From NCBI GenBank assembly GCA_964427855.1, contig CAYRVH010000010.1, positions 1-64,000 on the forward strand: a stretch of DNA of 64,000 nucleotides, given 5' to 3'. Below the pieces are notes generated by a model. It did not search any database. It was not told where the DNA came from and worked only from the letters and a program-made list of their open reading frames with translations. Below, in pieces: positions 33,461-42,305 of the stretch; position 1 is the stretch's first letter; each line of letters starts with the position of its first letter. The position numbers were made by a program, and so were the translations under genes. This DNA is from JAUPKT01 sp964427855. Lineage in GTDB: Bacteria > Desulfobacterota > Desulfomonilia > Desulfomonilales > Desulfomonilaceae.

Positions 33461-33999
33461 GCCTCGGGAGAAGATTGCCGATCGTAGGAATAATCATCTT
33501 GCGTGAGCGGCCGTTGATTCAAATATTGAATATAGGCCTCTTCCGTCATGACATATTTCAGATCACGCATGGTTTTGTCTCTGTCTCTTGCAAATTCTCT
33601 GATATGAAAATTCACAGAGGGGTCCCGTTTGGCCGCAGAGCTCGCTGCACACTTTTTCATTTTTTGGTAGGCCTCGTTCTCTTGATCGGCCAGAGCCCAA
33701 CATCTTCTCTGCGACTCGACCACCCGCTTTGTTCTTTCCTCTACGACGCTCCTTATGGCGTCAGCCATGGTTTTGCCCCGTTGTCTATGAACGACTCGCT
33801 CTCTCACGGCCTGCTCGACTGAGGAGTCTTTCAATCTTTCCGCATCCCCAATGGCCTCTTGCAACTCCATCAGCGCTTTTCGCCATTCTTCAACCTCGGA
33901 TGCGCATACTGATTGGCCGAGACATATGGACTGATTCAGGACAACCATTCCCACAATACACAAAATATTGAATGCGGCGCATGATAGCTTCAATGGCAT
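33433..33999 (-). CDS. Exported helical protein of unknown function
   Basis: 188 residues. The N-terminal signal-peptide-like stretch (FNILCIVGMVVLNQSICLG) is followed by a strongly charged helical body with several Cys and a Tyr/Asp/Ser-rich tail. I recognise no family. It lies 6 nt after the gene upstream and overlaps the MltD-like gene downstream, so the three form one operon of exported proteins, probably acting in the envelope. Confidence 0.65.
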   Translation of the reverse strand: MPLKLSCAAFNILCIVGMVVLNQSICLGQSVCASEVEEWRKALMELQEAIGDAERLKDSSVEQAVRERVVHRQRGKTMADAIRSVVEERTKRVVESQRRCWALADQENEAYQKMKKCAASSAAKRDPSVNFHIREFARDRDKTMRDLKYVMTEEAYIQYLNQRPLTQDDYSYDRQSSPEAWRNSRANR

Positions 34000-34005
34000 A
34001 CCTTC

Positions 34006-35379
34006 TCACTCGTCCCGCCTGAAGAATGCAAAGAAATCACTCGTGTAGCTGCGATCCACATAACGATCCAGTGTATAGGTCTTTTGGTCTGGGGACAGCT
34101 TTTCCTTCCTGACAAATCTTCCATTTCCATCAGAAAAATAGATGTTGCCGACGACATTGTGAGGATTCGCATCCCCATGAATAGCCCGTTGGCATCCTGC
34201 CAAAACCAAGGCTTTTGCAAGGTCTTTGGTGCTGATGTGGTGTCCCGCGGCAAAGACAAGATTGCCGTCATTCCGTATGCCAAATGCGCTTCGCGTCGCC
34301 AGGAACCACTCAGGACCAGAAGTAGTAGTATAGGATGGCTGTCCCCACCAGCTCCCCCAGTACTCGTAGCCGGGCATGGGTTCAGACTCGGATAGGAGAT
34401 ACCCCAGGCCGATCTCAGAGTCGCTCGCTTTGCCGTTGACCGGTATCGTGCTGACAACCTTGCCGTCCTTCACGATGAGGTGCCGTAGTTGTTTGGCGTC
34501 GTGAACGAACTCGACAGGAATGTCTGGACTCCACTCGATGATGTCCACCGATGAATCTTGGTAAATGACGAGCGTCGCCATACCAGGGAAAAGGCTCTTG
34601 ATCACGCGTGACGCAAACACTGTACCGGCTTGGCCAGAATGTTTTTGTTTCCAAAGCGCATTTGTGACTGCCACCAGTTTATGCCGATCGTCCGGTTTCA
34701 CGATGGACGAGCCCGGGGTCGCTCCCGGCTCTGATGAACCAACGTACAGTCTCATCGCGACTCTTTTCATATCGAACAGCAGCATGTGCACGATGGCGTT
34801 GGGATATCTTTCACTTGGACGGTAGCTTGTCTTGTACATGAGGGGGTTACCGTCCTTGTCCGTAGGCAGGCCTGAAGAATCCCACANNNNNNNNNNGCCT
34901 TCGTTCTGCAGAGGAGGCGTCGCATACAGCGGCGGAATATTCGCGAGTACGGGGAGGTCATTGCCCCTTGTATTTTCGTCGTGGTCTGGGACAGCCGCCT
35001 CGTCGGCATGGCTAGTCTTTGCGTCGCTTAAATCCGACGTCAACTCTGGATAAAGCCCAAGTATTTCCAATATGTTGCTTTTTTGTATCGCAGCGTCGGC
35101 GTCTTGAGCCGAAGTATAAAGCGGATGAGAATTTTCCGAACCTGCGGTTGCAACCTTGTAGGGGGAGTGGGTACGCCTGTTCGTCTCGGTCGCGCCTCCA
35201 TCCTTCAAAGGCTGGTCTTTATTGGCGGCCAGAAGGCCGCCCCATAGAATTGACTCCCAAAAGGGGGAGAATTCAGCACGCGGCTGCGCCGCCGCGTCCA
35301 GGGCCGGCGACATCATGAAAAGCGAGGCAAACATGAGAATAGTGAACATGGAGCGAATAAGCTTCACTCGCGAATTCAT
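34006..35379 (-). CDS. Exported protein with phosphodiester-glycosidase (NAGPA/DUF2233)-like C-terminus
   Basis: About 457 residues from ATG 35379, which is preceded by GAGG and followed directly by a signal peptide (SMFTILMFASLFMMSPALDAAAQP); the longer frame from 35493 lacks this logic. It carries one 10-N gap (34887-34896) with the frame kept. After an unstructured region comes a domain with NAIVHMLLFDMKRVAMRLYVGS, GMATLVIYQDSSVDIIEWSPD, TRSAFGIRNDGNLVFAAGHHIS and GCQRAIHGDANPHNVVG, resembling phosphodiester glycosidase (exopolysaccharide-related) domains. First gene of the exported-protein operon. The substrate, perhaps a cell-surface glycan, is inference. Confidence 0.65.
   Translation of the reverse strand: MNSRVKLIRSMFTILMFASLFMMSPALDAAAQPRAEFSPFWESILWGGLLAANKDQPLKDGGATETNRRTHSPYKVATAGSENSHPLYTSAQDADAAIQKSNILEILGLYPELTSDLSDAKTSHADEAAVPDHDENTRGNDLPVLANIPPLYATPPLQNEGXXXXWDSSGLPTDKDGNPLMYKTSYRPSERYPNAIVHMLLFDMKRVAMRLYVGSSEPGATPGSSIVKPDDRHKLVAVTNALWKQKHSGQAGTVFASRVIKSLFPGMATLVIYQDSSVDIIEWSPDIPVEFVHDAKQLRHLIVKDGKVVSTIPVNGKASDSEIGLGYLLSESEPMPGYEYWGSWWGQPSYTTTSGPEWFLATRSAFGIRNDGNLVFAAGHHISTKDLAKALVLAGCQRAIHGDANPHNVVGNIYFSDGNGRFVRKEKLSPDQKTYTLDRYVDRSYTSDFFAFFRRDE
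34887..34896. other. Assembly gap (10 N) inside coding sequence
   Basis: Inside the phosphodiester-glycosidase-like gene. The frame is consistent on both sides. Confidence 0.99.
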
Positions 35380-35493
35380 TGAGCCCTCGCTGCGGAGAGC
35401 AACGGTCTGTCCTTGTTCATCTATGCTGCGTGCATTCATTTTGTTCACAAAAATATCCGCTCCGCGCCCCTCCACAAAAAGAACCTTCCCCAC

Positions 35494-35802
35494 TGTTGAC
35501 TTGTTCCATCCCCTCAGATATGGGTTGCTGCATAATTCATAACATGTGAGTTCACGGACGCGTATCGGTCGCGGGCGCGAGAGTACAACGCATATATATT
35601 ATGGCGCGCAAGACTTTCACCTTTGGCGGTCAAGCGCTTTTTTGGTTTTTAACAATTTCGCCTGCGTCCGTCAAGCGGAAGTCCCTTACGAAGGGCCGGC
35701 GGCGATTCTCCAACTGGTTCGTCACATTGGCCCCTACCTCAACAAGGCTTTGCCCCATGAAACGGATGTTCAAGCCCATCATGTCTTCTCAGAAAGGAGC
35801 GT
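35494..35802. other. Intergenic stretch, only a weak ORF
   Basis: Between the divergent exported-protein operon and the EndoQ-UvrD gene. A plus-strand frame 35546-35809 (87 codons) overlaps the next gene's start and contains VPYEGPAAILQLVRHIGPYL, but I recognise no family. A frame from 35601 is Arg/Lys/Ser-rich and looks like a shadow. Promoters for both directions must lie here; none is clear. Confidence 0.4.
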
Positions 35803-38800
35803 GTGGTGATCTTTCTCGCAGATTTACATGTTCACTCACGTTACTCACGAGCGACCTCGCGCAGCAGCAATCTCATTGAGCTGGCTCGCTGGGCAGCCAT
35901 AAAGGGCTTGCGAGTGGTTGCGACGGGCGACTTTACTCATCCAGCATGGCGGCAAGAAATCCATGAGATGTTGGAAGAGACAGATGCAGGCCTTTATCGG
36001 CTCAAAGGGGGATTTCGCCCCCAGGCTGAGGTTGGTTCGGCCGCTTTGGGAGCAGGAGACGTTCTTTTTATCCTCAATGTCGAGATAAGCTCCATCTACA
36101 AATTTGCCGGTCAGGTGCGCAAGGTGCACAGTCTCGTCTTTGCCCCAGACTTTACGACCATGGACATGCTGAGCTCGCGGTTGGAACGCATAGGAAATAT
36201 ATCGTCGGATGGCAGGCCTATTCTGGGCTTGGATGCGAGAGACCTTTTGGAAATCGCCCTGGAGGTGTCAGCGGATTGCTTCGTCACGCCGGCTCACATT
36301 TGGACGCCGTGGTTTTCTGTCCTTGGCTCAAAATCGGGATTTTGTTCATTAGAAGAATGTTATAGGGACCTCGCTGGCCATATTTTTTCGGTGGAGACTG
36401 GGCTATCGTCTGACCCTGCGATGAATTATCGTCTTTCGTCCCTGGATCGGTTCACTCTTATATCGAATTCTGATACGCATTCCCCCTCGCGACTTGGCCG
36501 GGAAGCAAACATCATTCAAGGTCAACCGAACTATTGGTCCATGAGGAAGGCGCTTCAAGAAGGGGCGGCGACGAGGGACACATTAACCAGGGAAATGATA
36601 GCGGTCCAGTACGTGGATCAGCCCCGTGACCCGCGTGGCAGCCGCGAGGAGTTTCTTGGAACGGTCGAATTCTTTCCGGAGGAGGGCAAGTACCACCTGG
36701 ATGGACACAGAAAATGCGTCGTACGGCTCGAACCCGGCCAGACCGAGCAATTGGGGGAAAGATGCCCTGTATGTGGTCGGCCGGTCACGGTAGGCGTTAT
36801 GAACAGGGTAAGCCAACTGGCTGACAGAGGGCCTGATTTTACGCCTCAGCATCGTCCCCCATTCTGGCGGATGCTGCCTCTCGAGGAAATTATTGCCCAA
36901 ATAGTCGGAACGGGATCGAGTTCCAAGAAGGTTCAAACCATTTATTTCGAGGTTATTGCAAAGCTCGGTCCCGAAATACCGCTTCTCTGTTTTTATCCAC
37001 TTGAAGAGTTGGAGGGACGTGCGTCGCCTGTATTCTTGGAGGCCATCCGACGGGCGCGCAGCGAAGAAGTCACTATCAAACCAGGGTACGACGGCCAGTA
37101 CGGGAGCGTCGAGCTGTTCGCACCCGGGGAGGTTGCTCGACTGTTCGGCCAAACTGGGCTTTTCGAGCTCCCCGCGATGAAAAAGAGGAACACGCAGCTT
37201 CCTGCATCTACCGTAGGCGAAAAGCCGCATGCAAGCGCCACATCAGCAGGACCAACCAGTCGGCGGGACGACGCTCTCAATGATGAACAAAGGGAGGCGG
37301 TCGAAGCCGCCGCTGGTCCGATCCTCGTTCAAGCAGGACCAGGAACCGGTAAAACGTTCACCCTGACCCAGCGGATTGTTCATCTCATAAAGGAGCACAA
37401 CGTCCCTCCTTCCCAGATAGCGGCCGTCACCTTCACTCGTAAGGCCGCAGAAGAAATGCGAATGAGGGTGGAGGCCGCTCTTGGTCGTAGGGAGGCCGGT
37501 GTCTGGATAGGGACCTTTCATCAGTTGGGTTTACGAATCCTAGAACTATTCTCTGTCGAGGGGCTGTGTCGTGTGCCTACGCAGATATTGGGAGAGGAGG
37601 ACGCGCTGAAATTTTTTCATCAAGCACTGCGCGATTGCAAGGTAAAACTCTCGGCTCGGCGCGCCAAAATTGTATGGGAAATCGCGGTAAAGACGCCTAC
37701 AGCAGAAGGGCTTACTGGTGGGGGCCCGTTGGACATACCAGTCCAGAAGATCATGACCCGCTATCATGATCTGCTGGGACAGCATGGCGCGGTGGAGATG
37801 GATGATCTCATTACACTTCCGCTTGAGCTCTTGAAACAACATCGAACCATTCGCAGTCGGGTCCTTTCTGCATGGAAGCATGTCTTGGTTGACGAATTTC
37901 AAGACGTGAATGCGGCTCAATATGAACTCGTGAAGGTCCTTATGGGGCCCAACGGCGACGGCCTTTTCGCCATTGGGGACCCAGATCAAGCCATATATGG
38001 ATTCAGGGGCTCGGACAGATCTTTTTTCACACAGCTTCATTTAGAGAGGCCATCCTGCCAGCTCTTTCATTTGAGGCGAAATTACCGATCCCAGGCGAAT
38101 ATTCTGGGGGCGGCGAGGAGAGTCCTTGGCCAGCAATATTCGAACAAAGAGCTCGTCCCGGAGTACCACGGCTGTGAACGCGTGAAGGTGGTACCCTTGC
38201 GGGATCCCCTGGCAGAGGGGCGATTCATAACAGCAACGATCGAGTCCTTGGTGGGAGGTACGTCCTTCGAATCCGTTGGTCAAGGGGGCCGAGAGGAACG
38301 GAATCTGAGCTTTCGCGACTTCGCAGTACTCTATCGCTTGAACACCGTGGGAGACGGACTCGAGAGGAGTTTCGCCGATTCAGGGCTTCCGTATCAGCGC
38401 TCGACAAGAATGAGACCGGAGGAAGAGGCTGAAGGTCTCGACCCGCGGGCCGAGGCAGTGTCTTTGATGACCATGCATGCATCAAAAGGTCTTGAGTTCT
38501 CCGTCGTGTTTATTGCCGGCTGCGAAGAGGGATTGATCCCGTACGCCATAGACGAGAACACGTCGGACGCCTCCGAAAGAATCAACGAGGAATGCAGACT
38601 CCTCTATGTCGCGATGACAAGGGCGAAACATATTTTGTACCTTACTGCGGCCAAAAAAAGGGCTGTGTTCGGTTGTGTTCTCCCTGGTTTGCCATCTCGT
38701 TTTCTGCCCGCGGTCATCGATTTTCCGTTCGAATTGGAGAAAACATTTGCAAATCGAGGGGATCACCGTCGCAAAGCGCCATTGCAATATGGCCTTTTTG

Positions 38801-38805
38801 AATAA
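35803..38805 (+). CDS. EndoQ-like PHP nuclease fused to UvrD/PcrA-type helicase
   Basis: 1000 residues from GTG 35803 with AAAGGAGC just upstream. Residues about 1-420 match endonuclease Q: LADLHVHSRYSRATS, ATGDFTHPAW, VTPAHIWTPWFSV, SNSDTHSPSRLGREAN (PHP metal ligands) and a zinc motif CPVCGRPV. From about 490 an SF1A helicase follows with motif I AGPGTGKTFTL, II VDEFQDVNAAQY, III IGDPDQAIYGFRGSD, IV LRRNYRS, V TMHASKGLEFSVVFIAG and VI LLYVAMTRAKH. EndoQ nicks 5' of deaminated bases (hypoxanthine, uracil). The fused helicase would unwind or displace the nicked strand, giving a one-polypeptide repair tool. Full length, no frameshift. Confidence 0.92.
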   Translation: MVIFLADLHVHSRYSRATSRSSNLIELARWAAIKGLRVVATGDFTHPAWRQEIHEMLEETDAGLYRLKGGFRPQAEVGSAALGAGDVLFILNVEISSIYKFAGQVRKVHSLVFAPDFTTMDMLSSRLERIGNISSDGRPILGLDARDLLEIALEVSADCFVTPAHIWTPWFSVLGSKSGFCSLEECYRDLAGHIFSVETGLSSDPAMNYRLSSLDRFTLISNSDTHSPSRLGREANIIQGQPNYWSMRKALQEGAATRDTLTREMIAVQYVDQPRDPRGSREEFLGTVEFFPEEGKYHLDGHRKCVVRLEPGQTEQLGERCPVCGRPVTVGVMNRVSQLADRGPDFTPQHRPPFWRMLPLEEIIAQIVGTGSSSKKVQTIYFEVIAKLGPEIPLLCFYPLEELEGRASPVFLEAIRRARSEEVTIKPGYDGQYGSVELFAPGEVARLFGQTGLFELPAMKKRNTQLPASTVGEKPHASATSAGPTSRRDDALNDEQREAVEAAAGPILVQAGPGTGKTFTLTQRIVHLIKEHNVPPSQIAAVTFTRKAAEEMRMRVEAALGRREAGVWIGTFHQLGLRILELFSVEGLCRVPTQILGEEDALKFFHQALRDCKVKLSARRAKIVWEIAVKTPTAEGLTGGGPLDIPVQKIMTRYHDLLGQHGAVEMDDLITLPLELLKQHRTIRSRVLSAWKHVLVDEFQDVNAAQYELVKVLMGPNGDGLFAIGDPDQAIYGFRGSDRSFFTQLHLERPSCQLFHLRRNYRSQANILGAARRVLGQQYSNKELVPEYHGCERVKVVPLRDPLAEGRFITATIESLVGGTSFESVGQGGREERNLSFRDFAVLYRLNTVGDGLERSFADSGLPYQRSTRMRPEEEAEGLDPRAEAVSLMTMHASKGLEFSVVFIAGCEEGLIPYAIDENTSDASERINEECRLLYVAMTRAKHILYLTAAKKRAVFGCVLPGLPSRFLPAVIDFPFELEKTFANRGDHRRKAPLQYGLFE

Positions 38806-38904
38806 AAGGTTCCGAGAGGCTGCAGTGTGGGATTTTTGAGGAGAGGGTAGAGAGAGGCTTGACAGAGGTGAGATATTAGGATATTCGTATATTAATAAAA
38901 GAGA

Positions 38905-39660
38905 ATGAAAAGCCCGCCCGCTGTGAAAAATCCGCACGCTACTCAACATCCTTCTACCTTGTTCGTCGTCATTGCCGTCGCCTTGATAGCGCATGCTCCT
39001 CAGAACCTGGGATGGTGCGAACCTTTTCTCCAGGATTTTCAGTTTTATCAGTCACGGCAACGTGGGGCAGATATCAAAATGGCAGCACCGGATGGCAAGG
39101 TCTTCCGTTTGTCAGACCTCAAGGGTCATGTGGTGCTGCTCAATTTTTGGAGAAAAGATTGTCCCTACTGCGTGCAGGAAAAGGCGTTTCTTCGAAGGAT
39201 GTTTCAGTCGATCAACAGCTCTGATTTGAAGATCGTATGCGCGAATTTTTGGGACAGTCCTGCATGGGTGAAATCCTACGGGCGTCATATAGGCAGCGGT
39301 ATCGTCGTAGCAGCCAAGCCATCGGGGGCGTACCCTGTGATAGAAAACGTGGTCAAAGGCCGATTTATGGGTTACCACATCCTCAATGACGCCAGTGAGG
39401 CTGTATATGAGGTGAAGGGTTTCCCTTCCACCTACGTGATCGACAAGGAAGGGTTCGTAGTGGCGGCCCATCTCGGTATGGCGCAGTGGGCTTCAACTCC
39501 TGTTGAAAACTGGATTCGGACATTGCTGGCCGACGTCAGGACCAACAGTGGACGTTCTGAAGCAATCGAGAAGCTGGAGCAGTTGATTACGATTAAACCC
39601 CAATCGAGGGGGCTTCTAGAAGACGTAGGTCGTGCGTCCGAAGATCAACATGCGCGATAA
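38905..39660 (+). CDS. TlpA/ResA-like exported thioredoxin-fold protein
   Basis: 251 residues. The signal peptide is LFVVIAVALIAHAPQNLGWC. The AhpC/TSA-type thioredoxin fold has DGKVFRLSDLKGHVVLLNFWRKDCPYC (active CPYC), an insertion, and FPSTYVIDKEGFVVAAHLG (cis-Pro). It is a periplasmic or membrane-facing thiol oxidoreductase, perhaps for cytochrome or selenoprotein/metal-site maturation. A TTGACA at 38859-38864 upstream may be a -35 box, but its -10 partner is poor. The putative small selenoprotein gene follows 57 nt downstream. Confidence 0.88.
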   Translation: MKSPPAVKNPHATQHPSTLFVVIAVALIAHAPQNLGWCEPFLQDFQFYQSRQRGADIKMAAPDGKVFRLSDLKGHVVLLNFWRKDCPYCVQEKAFLRRMFQSINSSDLKIVCANFWDSPAWVKSYGRHIGSGIVVAAKPSGAYPVIENVVKGRFMGYHILNDASEAVYEVKGFPSTYVIDKEGFVVAAHLGMAQWASTPVENWIRTLLADVRTNSGRSEAIEKLEQLITIKPQSRGLLEDVGRASEDQHAR

Positions 39661-39717
39661 ACGACGCCACTGGATTTTATCGTTCGCAGCATGTGGAAGC
39701 GTTTGGAGAAGGTACTT

Positions 39718-39879
39718 ATGGAATTAGCTGCGTTCATCCTGATCGTTGCCGGGTGGTTTGTATTGAACAAGTTCATATTACCGAGATTTGGGATTTCGAC
39801 GTGAATGTCTGACGCATGCGGTCCGGGTGATCGACATGACGCTGAATCGCGTGATTCTTCTCCACCGAGGAAACCGTAG
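39718..39879 (+). CDS. Putative small membrane selenoprotein (TGA at 39802 read as Sec)
   Basis: From ATG 39718, with GAGAAGG five bases upstream (39706-39712), the frame encodes a single TM helix (ELAAFILIVAGWFVLN), then KFILPRFGIST and a TGA at 39802-39804. Read as Sec, it continues U-MSDACGPGDRHDAE to a TAG at 39877: 53 residues, Sec at 29. The pattern one-TM / LPR-x-G-x-x-T / U-M-S-x-x-C looks like a small redox membrane protein family in which I recall Cys at the U position. Sec and the Cys five residues on could form a selenenylsulfide. Genes on either side: TlpA-like thioredoxin upstream, ArsR downstream. If TGA is a true stop the product is a 28-residue peptide. Another in-frame ATG lies at 39691. 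Confidence 0.65.
39805..39837 (+). promoter_or_regulatory. Possible bacterial SECIS hairpin directly after the TGA
   Basis: ATGTC at 39805-39809 pairs with GACAT at 39833-39837. An inner CGC/GTG pair (39813-39815 with 39827-39829) closes an 11-nt loop containing GGTC (39820-39823), reminiscent of the GGUC loop of bacterial SECIS elements. The stem is short with mismatches; drawn by eye. Confidence 0.4.
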
Positions 39880-39923
39880 CTACGGAAGCATCATCAGTGG
39901 CTTTGCAAAGGGAGAGACCTATA

Positions 39924-40307
39924 GTGACATTTTCTGAGGCGCCGATTACTGCCGATCCGCGGGGGAATATTGTTAAGGCAACTGGTCGTCCTGATCAAAA
40001 GGAAATCATGGCCCAGATCAAGCGGCTCGAGTTTTCGCGAGAGGCTGAAGTATTCAAAGCTCTGGGGCATCCGATCCGACTCAAGATCGTGTACGGCCTT
40101 CTGAAGCTGGGAGGTTGCAACGTGAAAAATATGCAAGAATGCCTGGGGCTGCATCAAGCAACGGTGTCTCAGCATTTGATTCATCTGAAAAATAAGGGCA
40201 TTATTACGTCGTCACGGCAAGGTTTGGAGATGGTGTATCGTGTGGCAGACGAATGGACAACCGCTCTCATTGACAAAATGAGCAAACACCCAGGAGGGTT
40301 TGATTGA
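39924..40307 (+). CDS. ArsR/SmtB-family transcriptional regulator
   Basis: 127 residues from GTG 39924, preceded by GGGAGAG; GTG 39897 is possible. Winged helix: FKALGHPIRLKIVYGLLKLGGCNVKNMQECLGLHQATVSQHLIHLKNKGIIT. Two Cys (in GGCNVKNMQEC) lie in or near the alpha3-type metal/redox site, so sensing of a metal, arsenite or reactive sulfur is likely. It follows the thioredoxin and small selenoprotein genes and precedes nikR. Confidence 0.9.
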   Translation: MTFSEAPITADPRGNIVKATGRPDQKEIMAQIKRLEFSREAEVFKALGHPIRLKIVYGLLKLGGCNVKNMQECLGLHQATVSQHLIHLKNKGIITSSRQGLEMVYRVADEWTTALIDKMSKHPGGFD

Positions 40308-40442
40308 GAAACAAGTTGCGTTCATCGATTTATTTTTTGTTGATTTGACTCATCTGCGCGGCTATTTTGTCTCATAAGGTAGTTTTGGTACAAGGCGAGG
40401 AGTTTCTACGAGGGCGTTCCCAAGAATTGAGAGGGTGAACCA

Positions 40443-40862
40443 ATGAGTGAATTGGCGAGATTCGGCGTGTCAATCCCTGATGATTTGCTTGAGAAGTTCG
40501 ACGTGTTGATCAGAGGCAAGGGATACAACAATCGTTCCGAGGCCATTCGCGACCTGATTAGGGATCGCCTGGTGGAGGAAGAGTGGACCGAGACCGATCA
40601 GGACGTGGTGGGCACAGTGACCGTGGTTTACAATCATGAGCAAAGCGACCTTGCTCAAAAGCTGACTGAGATTCAGCACCAAAAACATGATCTGATCATC
40701 TCTTCCGTGCATGTTCATTTGGATTATCACAACTGCCTCGAAGTATTGATTATGAGGGGAAACCCCGAACAAGTTAAGCGCGCCGGTGAACAATTGATAT
40801 CGACACGCGGGGTGAAGCATGGCAAGATCACGATGACCACCACAGGCAAAGACCTCGAGTGA
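40443..40862 (+). CDS. nikR: Nickel-responsive regulator NikR
   Basis: 139 residues. Ribbon-helix-helix domain (ARFGVSIPDDLLEKFDVLI...NRSEAIRDLIRDRL) followed by an ACT-like domain. The four square-planar Ni ligands are in place: His79 (QHQ), His90 and His92 (VHVHLDYHNC) and Cys98, offset by three from E. coli H76/H87/H89/C95. It represses nickel uptake when Ni is sufficient, in keeping with a cell that uses nickel enzymes. GAGAGGG precedes the ATG. The regulated transporter is not in the window. Confidence 0.96.
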   Translation: MSELARFGVSIPDDLLEKFDVLIRGKGYNNRSEAIRDLIRDRLVEEEWTETDQDVVGTVTVVYNHEQSDLAQKLTEIQHQKHDLIISSVHVHLDYHNCLEVLIMRGNPEQVKRAGEQLISTRGVKHGKITMTTTGKDLE

Positions 40863-41097
40863 AATGGAAATATTTTTGCCCTGCCGCTCTAAGTGATGCC
40901 CTGGGGCATGGGCGCGCTGGTTCATCGCCACGGCGGTTGCTTGCAGTGGTGGGGAGCGTGGCAAGAGATTTCGCCTGTGTGAAAAATCTCACCGCCTTCG
41001 GTCACTTGGCATCGCGCACAACCAGTTTCCGTTGTTTCCCGCCAAGCGCTAGGGGTCTCGTCATTCAATTCGGCTACGAGACAGGGCCGGCAGAAGA

Positions 41098-42234
41098 CTA
41101 TCCATAAACCTTTGGAAACGCCACGGGTCTGACTTCGCCGTTTGAGGGAGGCGGCACCAGCAACTGAAGATCAACGTTGAGCCAACGGAAGTCCGGATTG
41201 AGGTCGCGTAATTTCCCGTCAGGCGGCGGGAGGGAGTGTTCGTTTCTCTTGTAACTGACGAGGAAAATACCGACGCCTCCGTATTTCTCGGTCTTATCGA
41301 TGAGATAGGCTTGGCTGAAGGCCTCGGGGTGCATGTTGACCTGCTGCGCGAGCTCTTTGACGTCCGCGTCGCTCACGCGAATAAGGGCATATTTTGCCAC
41401 GCCTTGCTCCGAAAGGCGCGTGAGGGACCTTGCTTCAGAGGACGCGACGTACACAGTGGATATAAAATCGAAACGCTCGAGATATTGCGCGGCCAGTACT
41501 GCCGCGGTTCTTCTGCCGCCGACTAAATGGTGAAATCCATAATATTCATAGACTTTTTGTTGGAGGACGTCTCCAATCTTGTCGCCTTTCTCGTATAATT
41601 CTCTCGATATATACCTTAAATATCTACCCAAGTCTTCCGCCGCCTGGGCGACAGGCCAATCTATCCGAACGTGAAAGTGAGAGATACCGAAGCGGTACCG
41701 CGCCCTTATGGAAGGGTCCCTTTGTATGAGGACAGCAAAGTCTGTCTTCATCAGGCTGCGCAACACGAGTGGAAATGCCGAATCTTCGAAAAATCTGGTG
41801 CGTTGCCGAAAAACATCTTGCAAATCGAACAGACCAAAACTGCCAAGATTTTCTTTGGTGAGTTTGTTGTCTTCAAAGAACCGCACATGCGTTTTCGCTT
41901 GCGAGGAAAGGGAGTCTTCGAGAAATATCACGATAAAGTGACGATGGTTCGGGTTTTCGGGTTCAACGATCCGGGCCCGCGGCTTGAGCTCCCTCATTTC
42001 CACAAAGGGATAGTTGAGATTTTGCTCTTTGAACGATTTGTACGATTCAATGAGAGATTCGCTGATAAGCAGGCAGTCCAGCTCGTCTCTGAGGAAAAAA
42101 TACACGCACCGACGAAAGCGTTCATTCCAACTGATTTCATTTCTTCGCAAAAACGGCATTTTTGTTTCAGCCTTATGTGTGGGATAGCGACATCGCGCGA
42201 AAGGTGGACATGACTCATAGAGAACTGTTAGCAT
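41098..42234 (-). CDS. Unknown protein, 378 residues
   Basis: The ATG at 42234 has AAAGGGAAA upstream; an internal ATG at 42159 is an alternative. The protein is mixed alpha/beta and rich in charged and aromatic residues (RHFIVIFLEDSLSSQAKTHVRFFEDNK; FGISHFHVRIDWPVAQAAEDLGRYLRYI; VNMHPEAFSQAYLIDKTEKYGGVGIFLVSYKR). No TM segment, P-loop or Cys metal site is visible. I do not recognise the family. It is convergent with nikR and divergent from the S1 gene. Confidence 0.7.
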   Translation of the reverse strand: MLTVLYESCPPFARCRYPTHKAETKMPFLRRNEISWNERFRRCVYFFLRDELDCLLISESLIESYKSFKEQNLNYPFVEMRELKPRARIVEPENPNHRHFIVIFLEDSLSSQAKTHVRFFEDNKLTKENLGSFGLFDLQDVFRQRTRFFEDSAFPLVLRSLMKTDFAVLIQRDPSIRARYRFGISHFHVRIDWPVAQAAEDLGRYLRYISRELYEKGDKIGDVLQQKVYEYYGFHHLVGGRRTAAVLAAQYLERFDFISTVYVASSEARSLTRLSEQGVAKYALIRVSDADVKELAQQVNMHPEAFSQAYLIDKTEKYGGVGIFLVSYKRNEHSLPPPDGKLRDLNPDFRWLNVDLQLLVPPPSNGEVRPVAFPKVYG

Positions 42235-42305
42235 AAAAGTTTCCCTTTTTACAGGATCATGTTATGTTTTAAGGCAACGCGACGAGGTTCGAGTTCGAGA
42301 AGCAT

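Noticed and set aside
33161..33497. N-terminus of the MltD-like gene as read straight through the gap from 33497
   Set aside because: That frame lacks a signal peptide and family features. The other frame (from 33460) has a signal peptide and the CGEKVPLTQR motif, so the gap length is wrong.
35546..35809. 87-codon ORF before the EndoQ-UvrD gene
   Set aside because: No family match; overlaps the GTG start of the large gene. Noted but not annotated as a gene.
40864..41073. Possible further TGA-readthrough ORF after nikR (TGA at about 40894)
   Set aside because: Starts only 2 nt after the nikR stop, is Arg/Cys/Trp-rich, and I recall no family with Cys or Sec at that point; too weak to call a selenoprotein.
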